Origin: Microbacteriaceae bacterium VKM Ac-2854
GTDB lineage: Bacteria > Actinomycetota > Actinomycetes > Actinomycetales > Microbacteriaceae
Assembly: GCA_013205085.1 (NCBI GenBank)
Contig: JABMLH010000003.1
Location: forward strand, 248,001 to 312,000
DNA: 64,000 nt
Direction: 5' to 3'
The position numbers and the translations under genes were made by a program. This document shows positions 44,581 to 53,400 of the stretch, one piece after another. Position 1 is the stretch's first letter, and each line of letters opens with the position of its first letter. The notes under the pieces are model-generated. The model was not told the DNA's origin. It was given only the letters and a program-made list of their open reading frames with translations, and did no database searches.

Positions 44581-46130
44581 CAGCGCAGGAACTTCTGCAG
44601 CTGCTCCAGCTCCTCCGGCGTCGGTGCGGGCTGGCCGCCACCGAGTCCGAAGCCGGAGCCGCCGGCGGATCCCGGAGCCTTCGCGCCGGAGGTGATGGCG
44701 GCGTTCTCGGCCGCGCGCTTGGCCGGGTTGCCCGATTTCGACGACTTCTTCTGCACCGGCTTGCGCTTGCCCGCATAGCCGGCGCCGGGGATCGGCCCCA
44801 TGCCCGGCACGTTCGGCACGCCGCCCTTGGCGACGGTCTTCATCATCTTCGACGCCTGCTCGAATCGCTGCACGAGCTGGTTCACGTCGGTCACGGTCAT
44901 GCCGGAACCCCGGGCGATGCGCACCCGACGCGATCCGTTCAGCAGCTTCGGGTTCACCCGCTCCGCCTTGGTCATCGACTGGATGATCGCCTCGGTGCGC
45001 ACGATCTCGCGCTCATCGAAGTTGTCCAGCTGCTCGCGCATGCCCTTGGCACCGGGGAGCATGCCGATCATCTTCTTGATCGAGCCCATGTTGCGCAGCT
45101 GCTGCATCTGCTTCAAGAAGTCGTCGAGCGTGAACGAGTCGCTCATGATCTTCTCGGCGACCGCGCGCGCCTCCTCCTCGTCGTCGAACGCGGCCTGGGC
45201 CTGTTCGATGAGGGTGAGCACGTCACCGAGGTCGAGGATGCGGCTCGCCATGCGGTCGGGGTGGAACTGCTCGAAATCGTCGAGCGTCTCGCCGGTGGAG
45301 GCGAACAGGATCGGGCGTCCGGTCAGCGAGGCGACCGAGAGCGCGGCGCCACCGCGGGCGTCGCCGTCGAGCTTCGACAGCACAACACCGGTGAAGTCGA
45401 CGCCCTCCTGGAAGGCCTTGGCCGTGGCGACGGCGTCCTGGCCGATCATCGCGTCGATGACGAACAGCACCTCGTCGGGGTTGGTGACGCGGCGGATGTC
45501 GGCCGCCTGCTTCATCAGCTCGGCGTCGACGCCGAGACGCCCCGCGGTGTCGATGATGACGGTGTCGTACTGCTTGTCGACGGCGTACTTGATGGCGTCC
45601 TGCGCGACACGGACCGGGTTGCCGACACCGTTGCCGGGCTCGGGCGCGTAGACGGCGACGCCGGCCTGCTCGGCGACGACCTGCAACTGCTGCACCGCGT
45701 TGGGGCGCTGGAGGTCGGCGGCGACGAGGAGAGGCGTGTGGCCGTCTTTGCCGAGCCACTTGCCGAGCTTGCCGGCGAGGGTGGTCTTACCGGCACCCTG
45801 CAGGCCGGCGAGCATGATGACGGTCGGCGGCTTCTTCGCGAACTCGAGGCGGCGGGACTGGCCGCCGAGGATCTGGATGAGCTCCTCGTTGACGATCTGC
45901 ACGACCTGCTGGGCCGGGTTCAGCGCCTTATTGACCTCATCCCCCAGCGCGCGCTCGCGCACCTTGCCGGTGAAGTCCTTGACTACCTCGAGCGCGACGT
46001 CGGCGTCGAGGAGGGCGCGACGGATCTCGCGGACGGTGCCGTCGACGTCGGAGGCGGAGAGCTTCCCCTTGGTGCGCAGGTTCTTGAAGGTCTCGACGAG
46101 TCGATCGGAGAGGGTGCCGAAGGTAGCCAT
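44580..46130 (-). CDS. ffh: signal recognition particle GTPase Ffh
   Basis: 516 residues. N domain (~1-95), G domain with GLQGAGKTTLAGKL, DTAGRLGVD and SKLDGDARGGAAL, and a Met-rich M domain with GSGMTVTDVNQLVQRFEQAS that binds 4.5S RNA and signal peptides. The Gly/Lys-rich C-terminal ~80 residues are an actinobacterial feature. It targets membrane proteins together with FtsY (49471-50346). Downstream it is coupled to a lipoprotein gene; upstream lies a repeat array. Confidence 0.97.
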   Translation of the reverse strand: MATFGTLSDRLVETFKNLRTKGKLSASDVDGTVREIRRALLDADVALEVVKDFTGKVRERALGDEVNKALNPAQQVVQIVNEELIQILGGQSRRLEFAKKPPTVIMLAGLQGAGKTTLAGKLGKWLGKDGHTPLLVAADLQRPNAVQQLQVVAEQAGVAVYAPEPGNGVGNPVRVAQDAIKYAVDKQYDTVIIDTAGRLGVDAELMKQAADIRRVTNPDEVLFVIDAMIGQDAVATAKAFQEGVDFTGVVLSKLDGDARGGAALSVASLTGRPILFASTGETLDDFEQFHPDRMASRILDLGDVLTLIEQAQAAFDDEEEARAVAEKIMSDSFTLDDFLKQMQQLRNMGSIKKMIGMLPGAKGMREQLDNFDEREIVRTEAIIQSMTKAERVNPKLLNGSRRVRIARGSGMTVTDVNQLVQRFEQASKMMKTVAKGGVPNVPGMGPIPGAGYAGKRKPVQKKSSKSGNPAKRAAENAAITSGAKAPGSAGGSGFGLGGGQPAPTPEELEQLQKFLR

Positions 46131-46173
46131 GATCCGTCGAGTTTATCCGACGCTTCGAGGATGCGAGGGCGCC

Positions 46174-46255
46174 GCCCGGCGCGGTGAGCGCGAGCCCGGG
46201 TGCGGTGGGGCGCGTCCGGGTGCTATGGGGTGTGCCCGGGTGCGGTGGGGCGCGA
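46174..46255. repeat. four-copy 20-bp tandem repeat
   Basis: The unit GCCCGGGTGCGGTGGGGCGC occurs four times with starts at 46174, 46194, 46214 and 46234, an exact 20-bp period. Copies 1 and 3 are diverged. It lies upstream of ffh and runs straight into the palindrome array. Confidence 0.85.
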
Positions 46256-46256
46256 G

Positions 46257-46564
46257 CCCGGGTTGTCACTAAGCGGCCGTTCCGAGGTTCGAACGGACGC
46301 GACGTGACCACCCAGGGCCCACGCGACGACGTTTACGGCTGCGGGTGGTCACAAAGAGGCCATGCGGACCCGAAAAAGGACGCGACGCGACCACCCGGGC
46401 TCCCGACTTCGACGGCGCACACCCGGGTGGTCACGAAGCGGCCACGCCGCACCGGAAACGGACGCAACGCGACAACCCGGGCCCCCGCGCACGCACGGTT
46501 CCCGCCCGGGTGGTCGCGAAGCGGCCGCGCCGAACTAAGAACGGACGCAACGCGACAACCCGGG
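46257..46564. repeat. four-copy palindrome array, 82-83-bp period
   Basis: Four related imperfect palindromes lie at 46257-46313, 46342-46397, 46422-46481 and 46505-46564. Each opens with CCGGGTGGTCACGAAGCGGCC or close and ends with GGACGCAACGCGACAACCC or close, so the ends are inverted copies (GGTkGTC...GACmACC). The gtc of successive copies is 83, 82 and 83 bp apart. The ~24-28-bp spacers differ. No ORF is credible. With the 20-bp repeat this fills the 472-bp gap between ffh and lipB. It could be a multiplied REP/MITE-like element, a protein-binding array or a termination zone. Confidence 0.85.
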
Positions 46565-46590
46565 TTTATTGGATCGGGTCCATCAAGGAG

Positions 46591-46596
46591 TAGTGT
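46591..46596 (+). promoter_or_regulatory. -10 box for leaderless lipB mRNA
   Basis: TAGTGT is six bases before GTG 46603. An AAGGAG lies further upstream, but 13 bases from the start is too far, so the leaderless reading fits better. Confidence 0.55.
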
Positions 46597-46602
46597 GGCG
46601 GC

Positions 46603-47262
46603 GTGATCGAGACCCTCATCGTCGGCGACGCCGCGCATCCGTTGGATTACGAAGAAGGATGGGCGCTGCAGCGCCGCGTCCATGACGAGGTGGCGGCCGG
46701 GTCGCGACCCGACACGCTGCTGCTGTGCGAGCATCCGTCCGTTTACACGGCGGGCAAGCGCACGGAGGCGCACGAGCGACCGAATGACGGCTCTCCCGTG
46801 ATCGACGTGGATCGAGGCGGCAAGATCACCTGGCACGGTCCTGGACAACTGGTCGGCTACCCCATCGTCCGGCTGCGCGAGCCGGTCGACGTGGTGGCCT
46901 ACGTCCGCGCGCTCGAAGGCGCGTTGATCGAGGCGATCGCGGAGTTCGGCATCACCGGAATCCGCGTGGACGGCCGCAGCGGCGTCTGGATCCGCCGCCC
47001 GCTCGGCGCCGACAAGATCGCGGCGATCGGCATCCGGGTCGCGAACGGCGTCACCATGCACGGCTTCGCCCTGAACGTGTCGAACTCGCTCGAACCGTAC
47101 GCACGCATCGTCGCCTGCGGCATCGCGGATGCCGGCGTCACCACGATGGAGCGCGAGTTCGGCGGGGCGCTGGATCCGATCGCCGTGCGCGACCGGGTGA
47201 CGGAGGCGTTCCTCCGAGTCGCCGCATCCTTCACCGTCGCCGACATCGAGGTCGCCGCGTGA
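46603..47262 (+). CDS. lipB: octanoyl-[ACP]:protein N-octanoyltransferase
   Basis: 219 residues from GTG 46603. LipB moves the octanoyl group from acyl carrier protein to lipoyl domains. Motifs: [16 protein letters not shown], the [14 protein letters not shown] site, and [25 protein letters not shown], which includes the catalytic Lys. The second catalytic residue, Cys, is in [13 protein letters not shown]. lipA overlaps by 4 bases, so octanoyl transfer and sulfur insertion are coupled. Confidence 0.95.
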   Translation: MIETLIVGDAAHPLDYEEGWALQRRVHDEVAAGSRPDTLLLCEHPSVYTAGKRTEAHERPNDGSPVIDVDRGGKITWHGPGQLVGYPIVRLREPVDVVAYVRALEGALIEAIAEFGITGIRVDGRSGVWIRRPLGADKIAAIGIRVANGVTMHGFALNVSNSLEPYARIVACGIADAGVTTMEREFGGALDPIAVRDRVTEAFLRVAASFTVADIEVAA

Positions 47263-48245
47263 GCGCGGATCCGTCGGGCCGCAAGATGCTGCGGCTCGAG
47301 GTGCGCAACGCGCAGACGCCGATCGAACGCAAGCCGGAGTGGATCCGCACCACCGCGAAGATGGGTCCGGAGTACCGCCAGCTGCAGAACCTGGTGAAGA
47401 GCGAGGATCTGCACACGGTCTGCCAGGAAGCGGGTTGCCCGAACATCTTCGAGTGCTGGGAGGATCGCGAGGCGACCTTCCTGATCGGCGGCGCGCAGTG
47501 CACCCGTCGGTGCGACTTCTGCCAGATCGACACCGGGAAGCCGGCCGACTACGACGTGGACGAGCCGCGCCGTGTCGGCGAATCCGTGGCGCGGATGAAC
47601 CTCCGCTACGCGACCGTCACCGGCGTCGCCCGCGACGACCTGCCCGACGAGGGTTCATGGCTCTACGCCGAGACCATCCGACAGATCCACGCCGAGGCGC
47701 CGGGAACGGGTGTGGAGATCCTGGTGCCGGACTTCTCCGGGCGCCCGGAACACCTGAATCGGGTCTTCGAGGCCGCGCCGGAGGTCTTCGCTCACAACGT
47801 CGAGACGGTGCCGCGGATCTTCAAGCGGATCCGCCCGGCATTCACCTACGACCGCTCCCTCGGAGTGCTGACGCAGGGTCGCGAGGCCGGCCTGATCACG
47901 AAGTCGAACTTGATCCTCGGGATGGGCGAGGAGCGCGAGGAGATCTCGCAGGCGTTGCAGGACCTGCACGACGCCGGCACCGACATCATCACGATCACGC
48001 AGTACCTGCGCCCGACGCCGCGACACCTGCCGGTGGCGCGCTGGGTGAAGCCGCAGGAGTTCGTCGAGATCAAGGAGGAGGCGGAGGACATCGGCTTCCT
48101 CGGCGTGCTGTCCGGGCCGCTGGTGCGCTCGTCCTACCGAGCGGGCCGGCTGTGGGCGCAGAGCATGACCGCGAAGGGGCGGGAAGTGCCTGAGCAGCTG
48201 CGGCCATTGGCGGATGCGGCGCTGGGGTTCGCTCAGGCGGTCTAG
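47259..48245 (+). CDS. lipA: lipoyl synthase
   Basis: 328 residues from GTG 47259. LipA is a radical-SAM enzyme that inserts two sulfurs into protein-bound octanoate. Both iron-sulfur sites are present: the auxiliary C-x4-C-x5-C ([12 protein letters not shown]) and the radical-SAM C-x3-C-x2-C (CTRRCDFC). The C-terminal RSSYRAG serine is also there. It follows lipB with GTGA coupling. The next gene downstream, convergent, is the TIR gene. Confidence 0.96.
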   Translation: MSADPSGRKMLRLEVRNAQTPIERKPEWIRTTAKMGPEYRQLQNLVKSEDLHTVCQEAGCPNIFECWEDREATFLIGGAQCTRRCDFCQIDTGKPADYDVDEPRRVGESVARMNLRYATVTGVARDDLPDEGSWLYAETIRQIHAEAPGTGVEILVPDFSGRPEHLNRVFEAAPEVFAHNVETVPRIFKRIRPAFTYDRSLGVLTQGREAGLITKSNLILGMGEEREEISQALQDLHDAGTDIITITQYLRPTPRHLPVARWVKPQEFVEIKEEAEDIGFLGVLSGPLVRSSYRAGRLWAQSMTAKGREVPEQLRPLADAALGFAQAV

Positions 48246-48253
48246 CGCCCGCC
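48245..48253. repeat. left 9-bp direct repeat of the TIR islet
   Basis: GCGCCCGCC begins at the last base of the lipA stop. The identical 9-mer is at 49461-49469, just before the ftsY stop. Together they bracket the low-G+C TIR gene, as a target-site duplication would. Confidence 0.45.
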
Positions 48254-48281
48254 CGATTCGTCCGAAGAGGATGACATCGAA

Positions 48282-49373
48282 CTAGGCCGCGGGGAGACTC
48301 AATAACTTCCGGTTCCAGCCGCGTACGACATCATTGGCCTCGTTTACAAATGTCATTGATCCATCGAGCGCCAAGTGGGCCTTAGTGAGGTGGATATTCT
48401 CCGATCTCAACTCCTTAGACAACGCCAAGAATCCATCATCATTGTCGACTGCGGTGATGTTCAACATCGCCTCCGATACGCAGTCTTTTAGCGAGTCGAG
48501 AAGTCGCGAGTAAGCGGGACGTACTTCAACGAGACGCAGAGCACCAGTCACGATCGGATCCAGTTCGATCGAGAGCTGAGCGTATGCTTTAGCTTTCACA
48601 AGGCGGTCTTCTGCGATCGGAAGAAGTTCCCTTCCGAGCATCTGCAGAACGGAAACGATTGTCCCGGTCGGAGCATTCGCTGACTGCAATCGATGAATAC
48701 GACTAAGGCGCTCCTCGAGCGTAACTTGCCAGGTCCGGCTCGCCACCTTGTCGAAGTCTACAGCTTCCATCCACGACCCAAGGCGATTATCAATCTCTTC
48801 CACGAGAGAGAGCAGCTGAACCTCGGTCTGCTCGTCCGTTTTCCTTTCAATCTCGAGAACGACCTCGGACACTTCGAGGCGAAGATCTCGCAATCTCAGG
48901 GCGAGGCCATTTGTCGCTTCGAGCACAGCCGGGTCATTCGGCGCCTTAAGTCGCAGATGGGACCAGCGAACGTACTGGGTCCTCGCGATCAATGCCAAAA
49001 CCTCATCATCGCTGTCCTCTACAAGGTTCGGCACATCGATGTAAACAATCGGCAATAGAAGCCTTCCCACTCCGCGCGAGTTCGCCTCACGATTGAAGGC
49101 GATGATCTCCTTTCTGCACTCTTCGCTTCTCAGGAATTTGGGAGTGACCACAGGGATAAAGAAGGGAACTTTCCCAACCGCTTCTTCAATCCGATCGCGC
49201 CAAGCGTCACCCCAAGACAGCGCCGTGCGATCCACAAATAGCTCGAGCTCATCCCCCGTACTGACCGCAAACTCGTCTCGAAGCGCTTTAGCCAAATCGA
49301 GAACACGCCCACCCTGGCGATCATTGTCTTCGTGCGTGTAGCTCCAGAAAGCATCGTACGTTGCCCCATCCAT
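48282..49373 (-). CDS. TIR-domain protein, candidate NADase or defence effector
   Basis: 363 residues from ATG 49373; GTG 49397 is an in-frame alternative, but TATGAT lies six bases before the ATG. Residues 1-130 form a TIR domain: YDAFWSYTHEDND, ELFVDRTALSWGDAWRDRIE, FFIPVVTPKFLRSEECRKEI. Glu89 in CRKEI sits where NAD-cleaving TIRs have the catalytic Glu, and the loop Trp-Arg-Ile pattern is kept. The C-terminal ~230 residues are helical and unrecognised, perhaps a sensor or oligomerisation region. No membrane segment is seen. Base composition is clearly more A+T-rich than every neighbour, and it splits the conserved ftsY-ffh region, so it is probably a recent acquisition. No partner gene is adjacent. 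Confidence 0.85.
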   Translation of the reverse strand: MDGATYDAFWSYTHEDNDRQGGRVLDLAKALRDEFAVSTGDELELFVDRTALSWGDAWRDRIEEAVGKVPFFIPVVTPKFLRSEECRKEIIAFNREANSRGVGRLLLPIVYIDVPNLVEDSDDEVLALIARTQYVRWSHLRLKAPNDPAVLEATNGLALRLRDLRLEVSEVVLEIERKTDEQTEVQLLSLVEEIDNRLGSWMEAVDFDKVASRTWQVTLEERLSRIHRLQSANAPTGTIVSVLQMLGRELLPIAEDRLVKAKAYAQLSIELDPIVTGALRLVEVRPAYSRLLDSLKDCVSEAMLNITAVDNDDGFLALSKELRSENIHLTKAHLALDGSMTFVNEANDVVRGWNRKLLSLPAA

Positions 49374-49379
49374 ACCGGG

Positions 49380-49385
49380 ATCATA
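49380..49385 (-). promoter_or_regulatory. -10 box for TIR gene
   Basis: TATGAT, the most consensus-like -10 box in the window, lies six bases before ATG 49373 on the minus strand. Confidence 0.6.
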
Positions 49386-49460
49386 TGCGTGACACACCCT
49401 GGTCGCGGGATTTCTGGGCTGTCGGAAGCAGTCAACCCCCGAACTGGGTACCTTTCAATC

Positions 49461-49469
49461 GCGCCCGCC
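49461..49469. repeat. right 9-bp direct repeat of the TIR islet
   Basis: GCGCCCGCC, identical to 48245-48253, lies one base before the ftsY stop codon. Confidence 0.45.
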
Positions 49470-49470
49470 G

Positions 49471-50346
49471 CTACGCCACCAGCTGGGCCGCGAACACGTG
49501 CGGGGTGAAGCCGGTGAGGTCGCCGATGCCCTCGCCCTGCCCGACGAGCTTGATCGGGATGCCGGTCTTCTCCTGCACGGCGAGCACGAAGCCGCCCTTG
49601 GCGGAGCCGTCGAGCTTGGTGATCACGAGGCCAGTGACGCCGGCGTGCTCGATGAAGGCCTGCGCCTGCGAGAGGCCGTTCTGCCCCGTGGTCGCGTCGA
49701 GCACCAGCAGGATCTCGGAGATGGGGGCCTGCTTCTCGACCACACGCTTGATCTTGCCGAGCTCGTCCATCAGGCCGCCTTTGGTGTGCAGGCGGCCGGC
49801 GGTGTCGATGATGACCATCTCGGTGCCGGTGTTCTTGGCGTACTCGACGGTCTGGAACGCGACCGATGCCGGATCCTGGCCCTGCTGCTGCGGGCGCACG
49901 ATCTGGGCATCCGCACGCTGCGCCCAGGTGGCGAGCTGGTCGACGGCCGCCGCTCGGAAGGTGTCGGCCGCGCCGACGACGACGCTGCGGTCGTAGTTGC
50001 GCAGGAACTTGGCGAACTTGCCGATCGTGGTGGTCTTGCCGACGCCGTTCACCCCGACGACCAGGATGATCGCGGGACGCTCGCTGAGCTTCAGCGTGGT
50101 GTCGTACTTGCTGAGACGCTCCTCCAGCGACTCGCGCAGCATCCGCTGCAGGTCGCGCGGATCCGTGGTGCTGTAGCGGGCGACCTTCGCGCGGAGATCC
50201 TCGATGATGGCCTCGGAGATGTCGGGGCCGAAGTCGGCGGTGATCAGGGCCGTCTCGAGGTCGTCCCAGGTCTGCTCGTCGATCGTGCGCTTCTCGAACA
50301 GGCCGCGCAGCGCGCGACCGAGCGACCAGGAGTTGCGTTCAGCCAT
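49471..50346 (-). CDS. ftsY: signal recognition particle receptor FtsY
   Basis: 291 residues. NG domain only, with a short N-terminus and no long acidic A domain, as usual in actinobacteria. GTPase motifs are VVGVNGVGKTTTIGKFA, DTAGRLHTKG, TKLDGSAKGG and GQGEGIGDL. It receives Ffh-ribosome complexes at the membrane. It follows smc by 119 bases on the same strand; ffh is 3.3 kb further on, beyond the TIR gene and lipBA. Confidence 0.97.
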   Translation of the reverse strand: MAERNSWSLGRALRGLFEKRTIDEQTWDDLETALITADFGPDISEAIIEDLRAKVARYSTTDPRDLQRMLRESLEERLSKYDTTLKLSERPAIILVVGVNGVGKTTTIGKFAKFLRNYDRSVVVGAADTFRAAAVDQLATWAQRADAQIVRPQQQGQDPASVAFQTVEYAKNTGTEMVIIDTAGRLHTKGGLMDELGKIKRVVEKQAPISEILLVLDATTGQNGLSQAQAFIEHAGVTGLVITKLDGSAKGGFVLAVQEKTGIPIKLVGQGEGIGDLTGFTPHVFAAQLVA

Positions 50347-50378
50347 GAGTCACAGGGTACTGGGGATCGCGCGTCGCG

Positions 50379-50442
50379 ATCGATCCGACGAAACCGGTTG
50401 TCCGGACGGGCCTCGGAGGGACGAATCCGTCGGATGGATCGA
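50379..50442 (-). terminator. inverted repeat between smc and ftsY
   Basis: ATCGATCCGACG (50379) and CGTCGGATGGATCGA (50428-50442) can pair around a ~37-base centre with one bulge. There is no T-run. It may attenuate smc read-through into ftsY or be an mRNA-processing site. Confidence 0.4.
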
Positions 50443-50465
50443 GGGGGCCGATCGACGAGCGCCGA

Positions 50466-53400
50466 TCAGCGCGGCTCGGGCACCGCCACGCGCTGCCCGA
50501 CCACGGCCGAGACGCCGTCTTGGCGCATCGAGACCCCGTACAGGGCGTCGGCGATCTCCATCGTGCGCTTCTGGTGCGTGATCACGATCAGCTGGCTGGA
50601 AGAGCGCAGGTCTTCGAAGATCGTGAGCAGCCGGCCGAGGTTCGCGTCGTCGAGGGCCGCCTCGACCTCGTCCATGATGTAGAACGGGCTCGGCCGCGAC
50701 TTGAAGATCGCCACCATAAAGGCGACGGCGGCGAGGGAACGCTCGCCGCCCGAGAGCAGCGAGAGCCGTTCGATCTTCTTGCCCGCCGGTTTCACCGCGA
50801 CCTCGATCCCCGTCGTGAGCAGGTTGTCGGGATCCGTGAGGCGGATGCTGCCGGTGCCGCCCGGGAACAGCACCGGGAAGACCTCGGCGAACGCAGCCTG
50901 GGTGTCCTCGAACGCGGAGGCGAAGATGGTCTGCATCGTCTCGTCCAGTTCCTGGATGATCGTGAGCAGATCGGCCCGGGTGTTGGTGAGATCGGTGAGC
51001 TGTTCGGTGAGGAAGTTGTGCCGCTGCTCCAGCGCGGCGAACTCCTCCAGAGCGAGCGGATTCACGCGACCGAGCTGGCCGAGTTGCTTCTCGGCCGCGG
51101 CGAGGCGGCGGCGCTGAGCCTCACGGTCGTACGGCCGGGCGTCGTCGCCCTCGTTCTCGCCGGGCACGAGCTGCTGCGGCCCGTACTCGGCGACCAGAAC
51201 CTCCTCATCGAGCCCGAGCTCGGACACGGCGCGCTCGCGCAGACCGTTCAATTGCAGGCGCTTCTCGTAGATCTGCAGTTCCAGGCCGTGCACGCTGTCG
51301 GTCACCGTCTGCAGCCGCGAGCGCAGACCGGACTCATCGCGGCGCAGGGTGGCGAGTTCGTCGTTCTGCTGGCGCCGTGCCGCCTCCGCCTCGGCGAGAT
51401 CGGCGCGGGCCTGCGCGACCGAGCGATCGACGGAAGCGAGCACCGGCGGCAGTTCGTCGACGACGCTCTGGGCGGCGTCCAGCTGACGCCGACGCAGAAC
51501 GGCGCGGCGGGCGGCCTCCTCCGCGGCGGCCCGGTCGGCCTCGAGCTGTCGCGCCAGCGCCTCGCCACGGGACTGCTCGGCGCGCACCCGCTCGCGCGCG
51601 GTCTCGACTCCCAGGCGCGACTCGATCTCGGTCTCGCGAGCCCGATCCACCTCGGCCTGCAGCGCGTCGCGGGCCCCGGCGTCCAGCAATGGTCGCGGGC
51701 GCGACCGGGCGGTGTCCAGGGCGGCCTTCGCAGCGGCCGCGGCGGATTCCGCGTCAGCGACGCGCTCGCTCGCCGTACTGAGCGCCTTCGTCGCTCGTTC
51801 CTGCTCCGAGACGGCGCCTTCCACCTGGGCTGCCGCCCGACCGAGCTTCTCGGTGCGGGCGGCGCGCGCCGCATCCTGCCGGCGCAGCGCGTCGAGGGCG
51901 TGGCTGGACTGCTCCTTCGCCGCCCGCAGTTCGCCGCTGTGCTCGGCGAGGTCGAAGCGGGTGCGCTCGATGGTCGAGCCGAGTTCGTCGAGCTGGGCCG
52001 CTGCGACGTCGCGCTCTGCGACGAGTTCGATCCGGCTGCGCTGGGCTCCGGATCCGCCGCTGAGCGCGAAACGACCGAGAAGAGCGCCGTCGCGGGTGAC
52101 CACGGTCGGATCCGCGACCGCCGCGGCGAGCGCCGACCAGCCGGCGTGCGCGGATTCGAGGTCGTCGGCGATGAAGACGGAGGCGAGCAGGCCGCGGATG
52201 CCGTCGGGCGCCTCGACCACCGTTGCGGCGTGGATGAACGCGGTCGGCGGCGTGGCGGCGACCACATCGGCGTCGGTATCGGCGACGACGACGTCCACCC
52301 GGCCGAGTTCGTGCTGCGTCGCGAAGTCGACGGCCGCGGCGGCATTGCTGCGGGCATCCGCGAGCACGGCATCCGCGTAGCCGCCCAGCGCTGCCGCGAC
52401 GGCGGCCTCGTACCCGGGTCGTACCTGGATGTGTTCGGCGACTCGGCCGAGAACTCCGTCGAGTCGGGCCGTGACGAGGTCGCCGCTGCCGTCCTTCACG
52501 TCGAGCGCGCGCGACAGCGCGGAGACGGTCGCGGTCAGGGCGTCGCGTTCGCGCTCGACCGAGTGCAGCGTCTCGCGGAGTCGGTCGATCTCGGCCTCGC
52601 TGAGCTGCACGCTCGCCTGCGCCCGCTCGTACTCGGCGTCGAGCGCATCGTCGTCGCGCTCCCCCGCATCCGCTTCATCGTTGAGTTCATCCAGCTGGCG
52701 CTGCGCCTGTGCCCGTCGCTGTACAACGGCGTCGAGTGTGTTGGTCGCTCGCAGCACCTCGCCGCGGACCCCGGCGAGCCGCGACGCCGCGGTGTCGGCC
52801 TGCCCGGTGAGTTTGGAGATCTCCAGGTCGTGCCGTGAGATCAACGCCGATTGCGCCGCGATCTCTTCGTCCACGGCGTCGAGTGCCGCCCGGCTGCTGC
52901 GGGTCGCGGCCTGCGCCTGCTGCCAGGCGGCGTCCGCGTCGACGACGGCCTGGCGCAGGCGGTCGACCTCCGCCTTCGCCTCGGCGAGCATCTCCGGGCC
53001 CACGCGCGGGCGTAGATCGGGGGTCTCGTCCTCGGCCCCGAGCAGCGCGAGCCGCTGCGAGGCGAGGGCGGCGAGGTTGCGCAGTCGTTCCTGCACGGAT
53101 TCGAGCGCGAAGGTACTGCGCCGCGCCTCGTCCACGGCGTCACCGACCATCGCCGCCTCGATCCGGGCGACCCGCACCTGGTTCTGCTCCAGTTGCTCCT
53201 GCAGCACCATCCGCTCGCTCGAGCGGTCGCTCTCGGCGCGGGCGAAGCCGTCGAGCGCCGTGCGCAGGGCGACCACGTCGTCGGCGAGCAGCCGGGCGCG
53301 GGCGTCGCGCACCACGGCGGCGATCGTCTGGGCCTTGCGCGCGACCTCGGCCTGGCGCCCGAGCGGCTTCAGCTGCCGACGGATCTCGCCCGCCAGATCC

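Noticed and set aside
46257-46564. CRISPR array (repeat, spacer, repeat at even spacing)
   Set aside because: Repeats are 57-60-bp palindromes that vary between copies, spacers are only ~24-28 bp, there are four copies, and no cas genes are nearby.
48246-49470. Transposon or integron carrying the TIR gene
   Set aside because: No transposase, integrase or terminal inverted repeats were found; only a 9-bp direct repeat, which could be chance in G+C-rich DNA.
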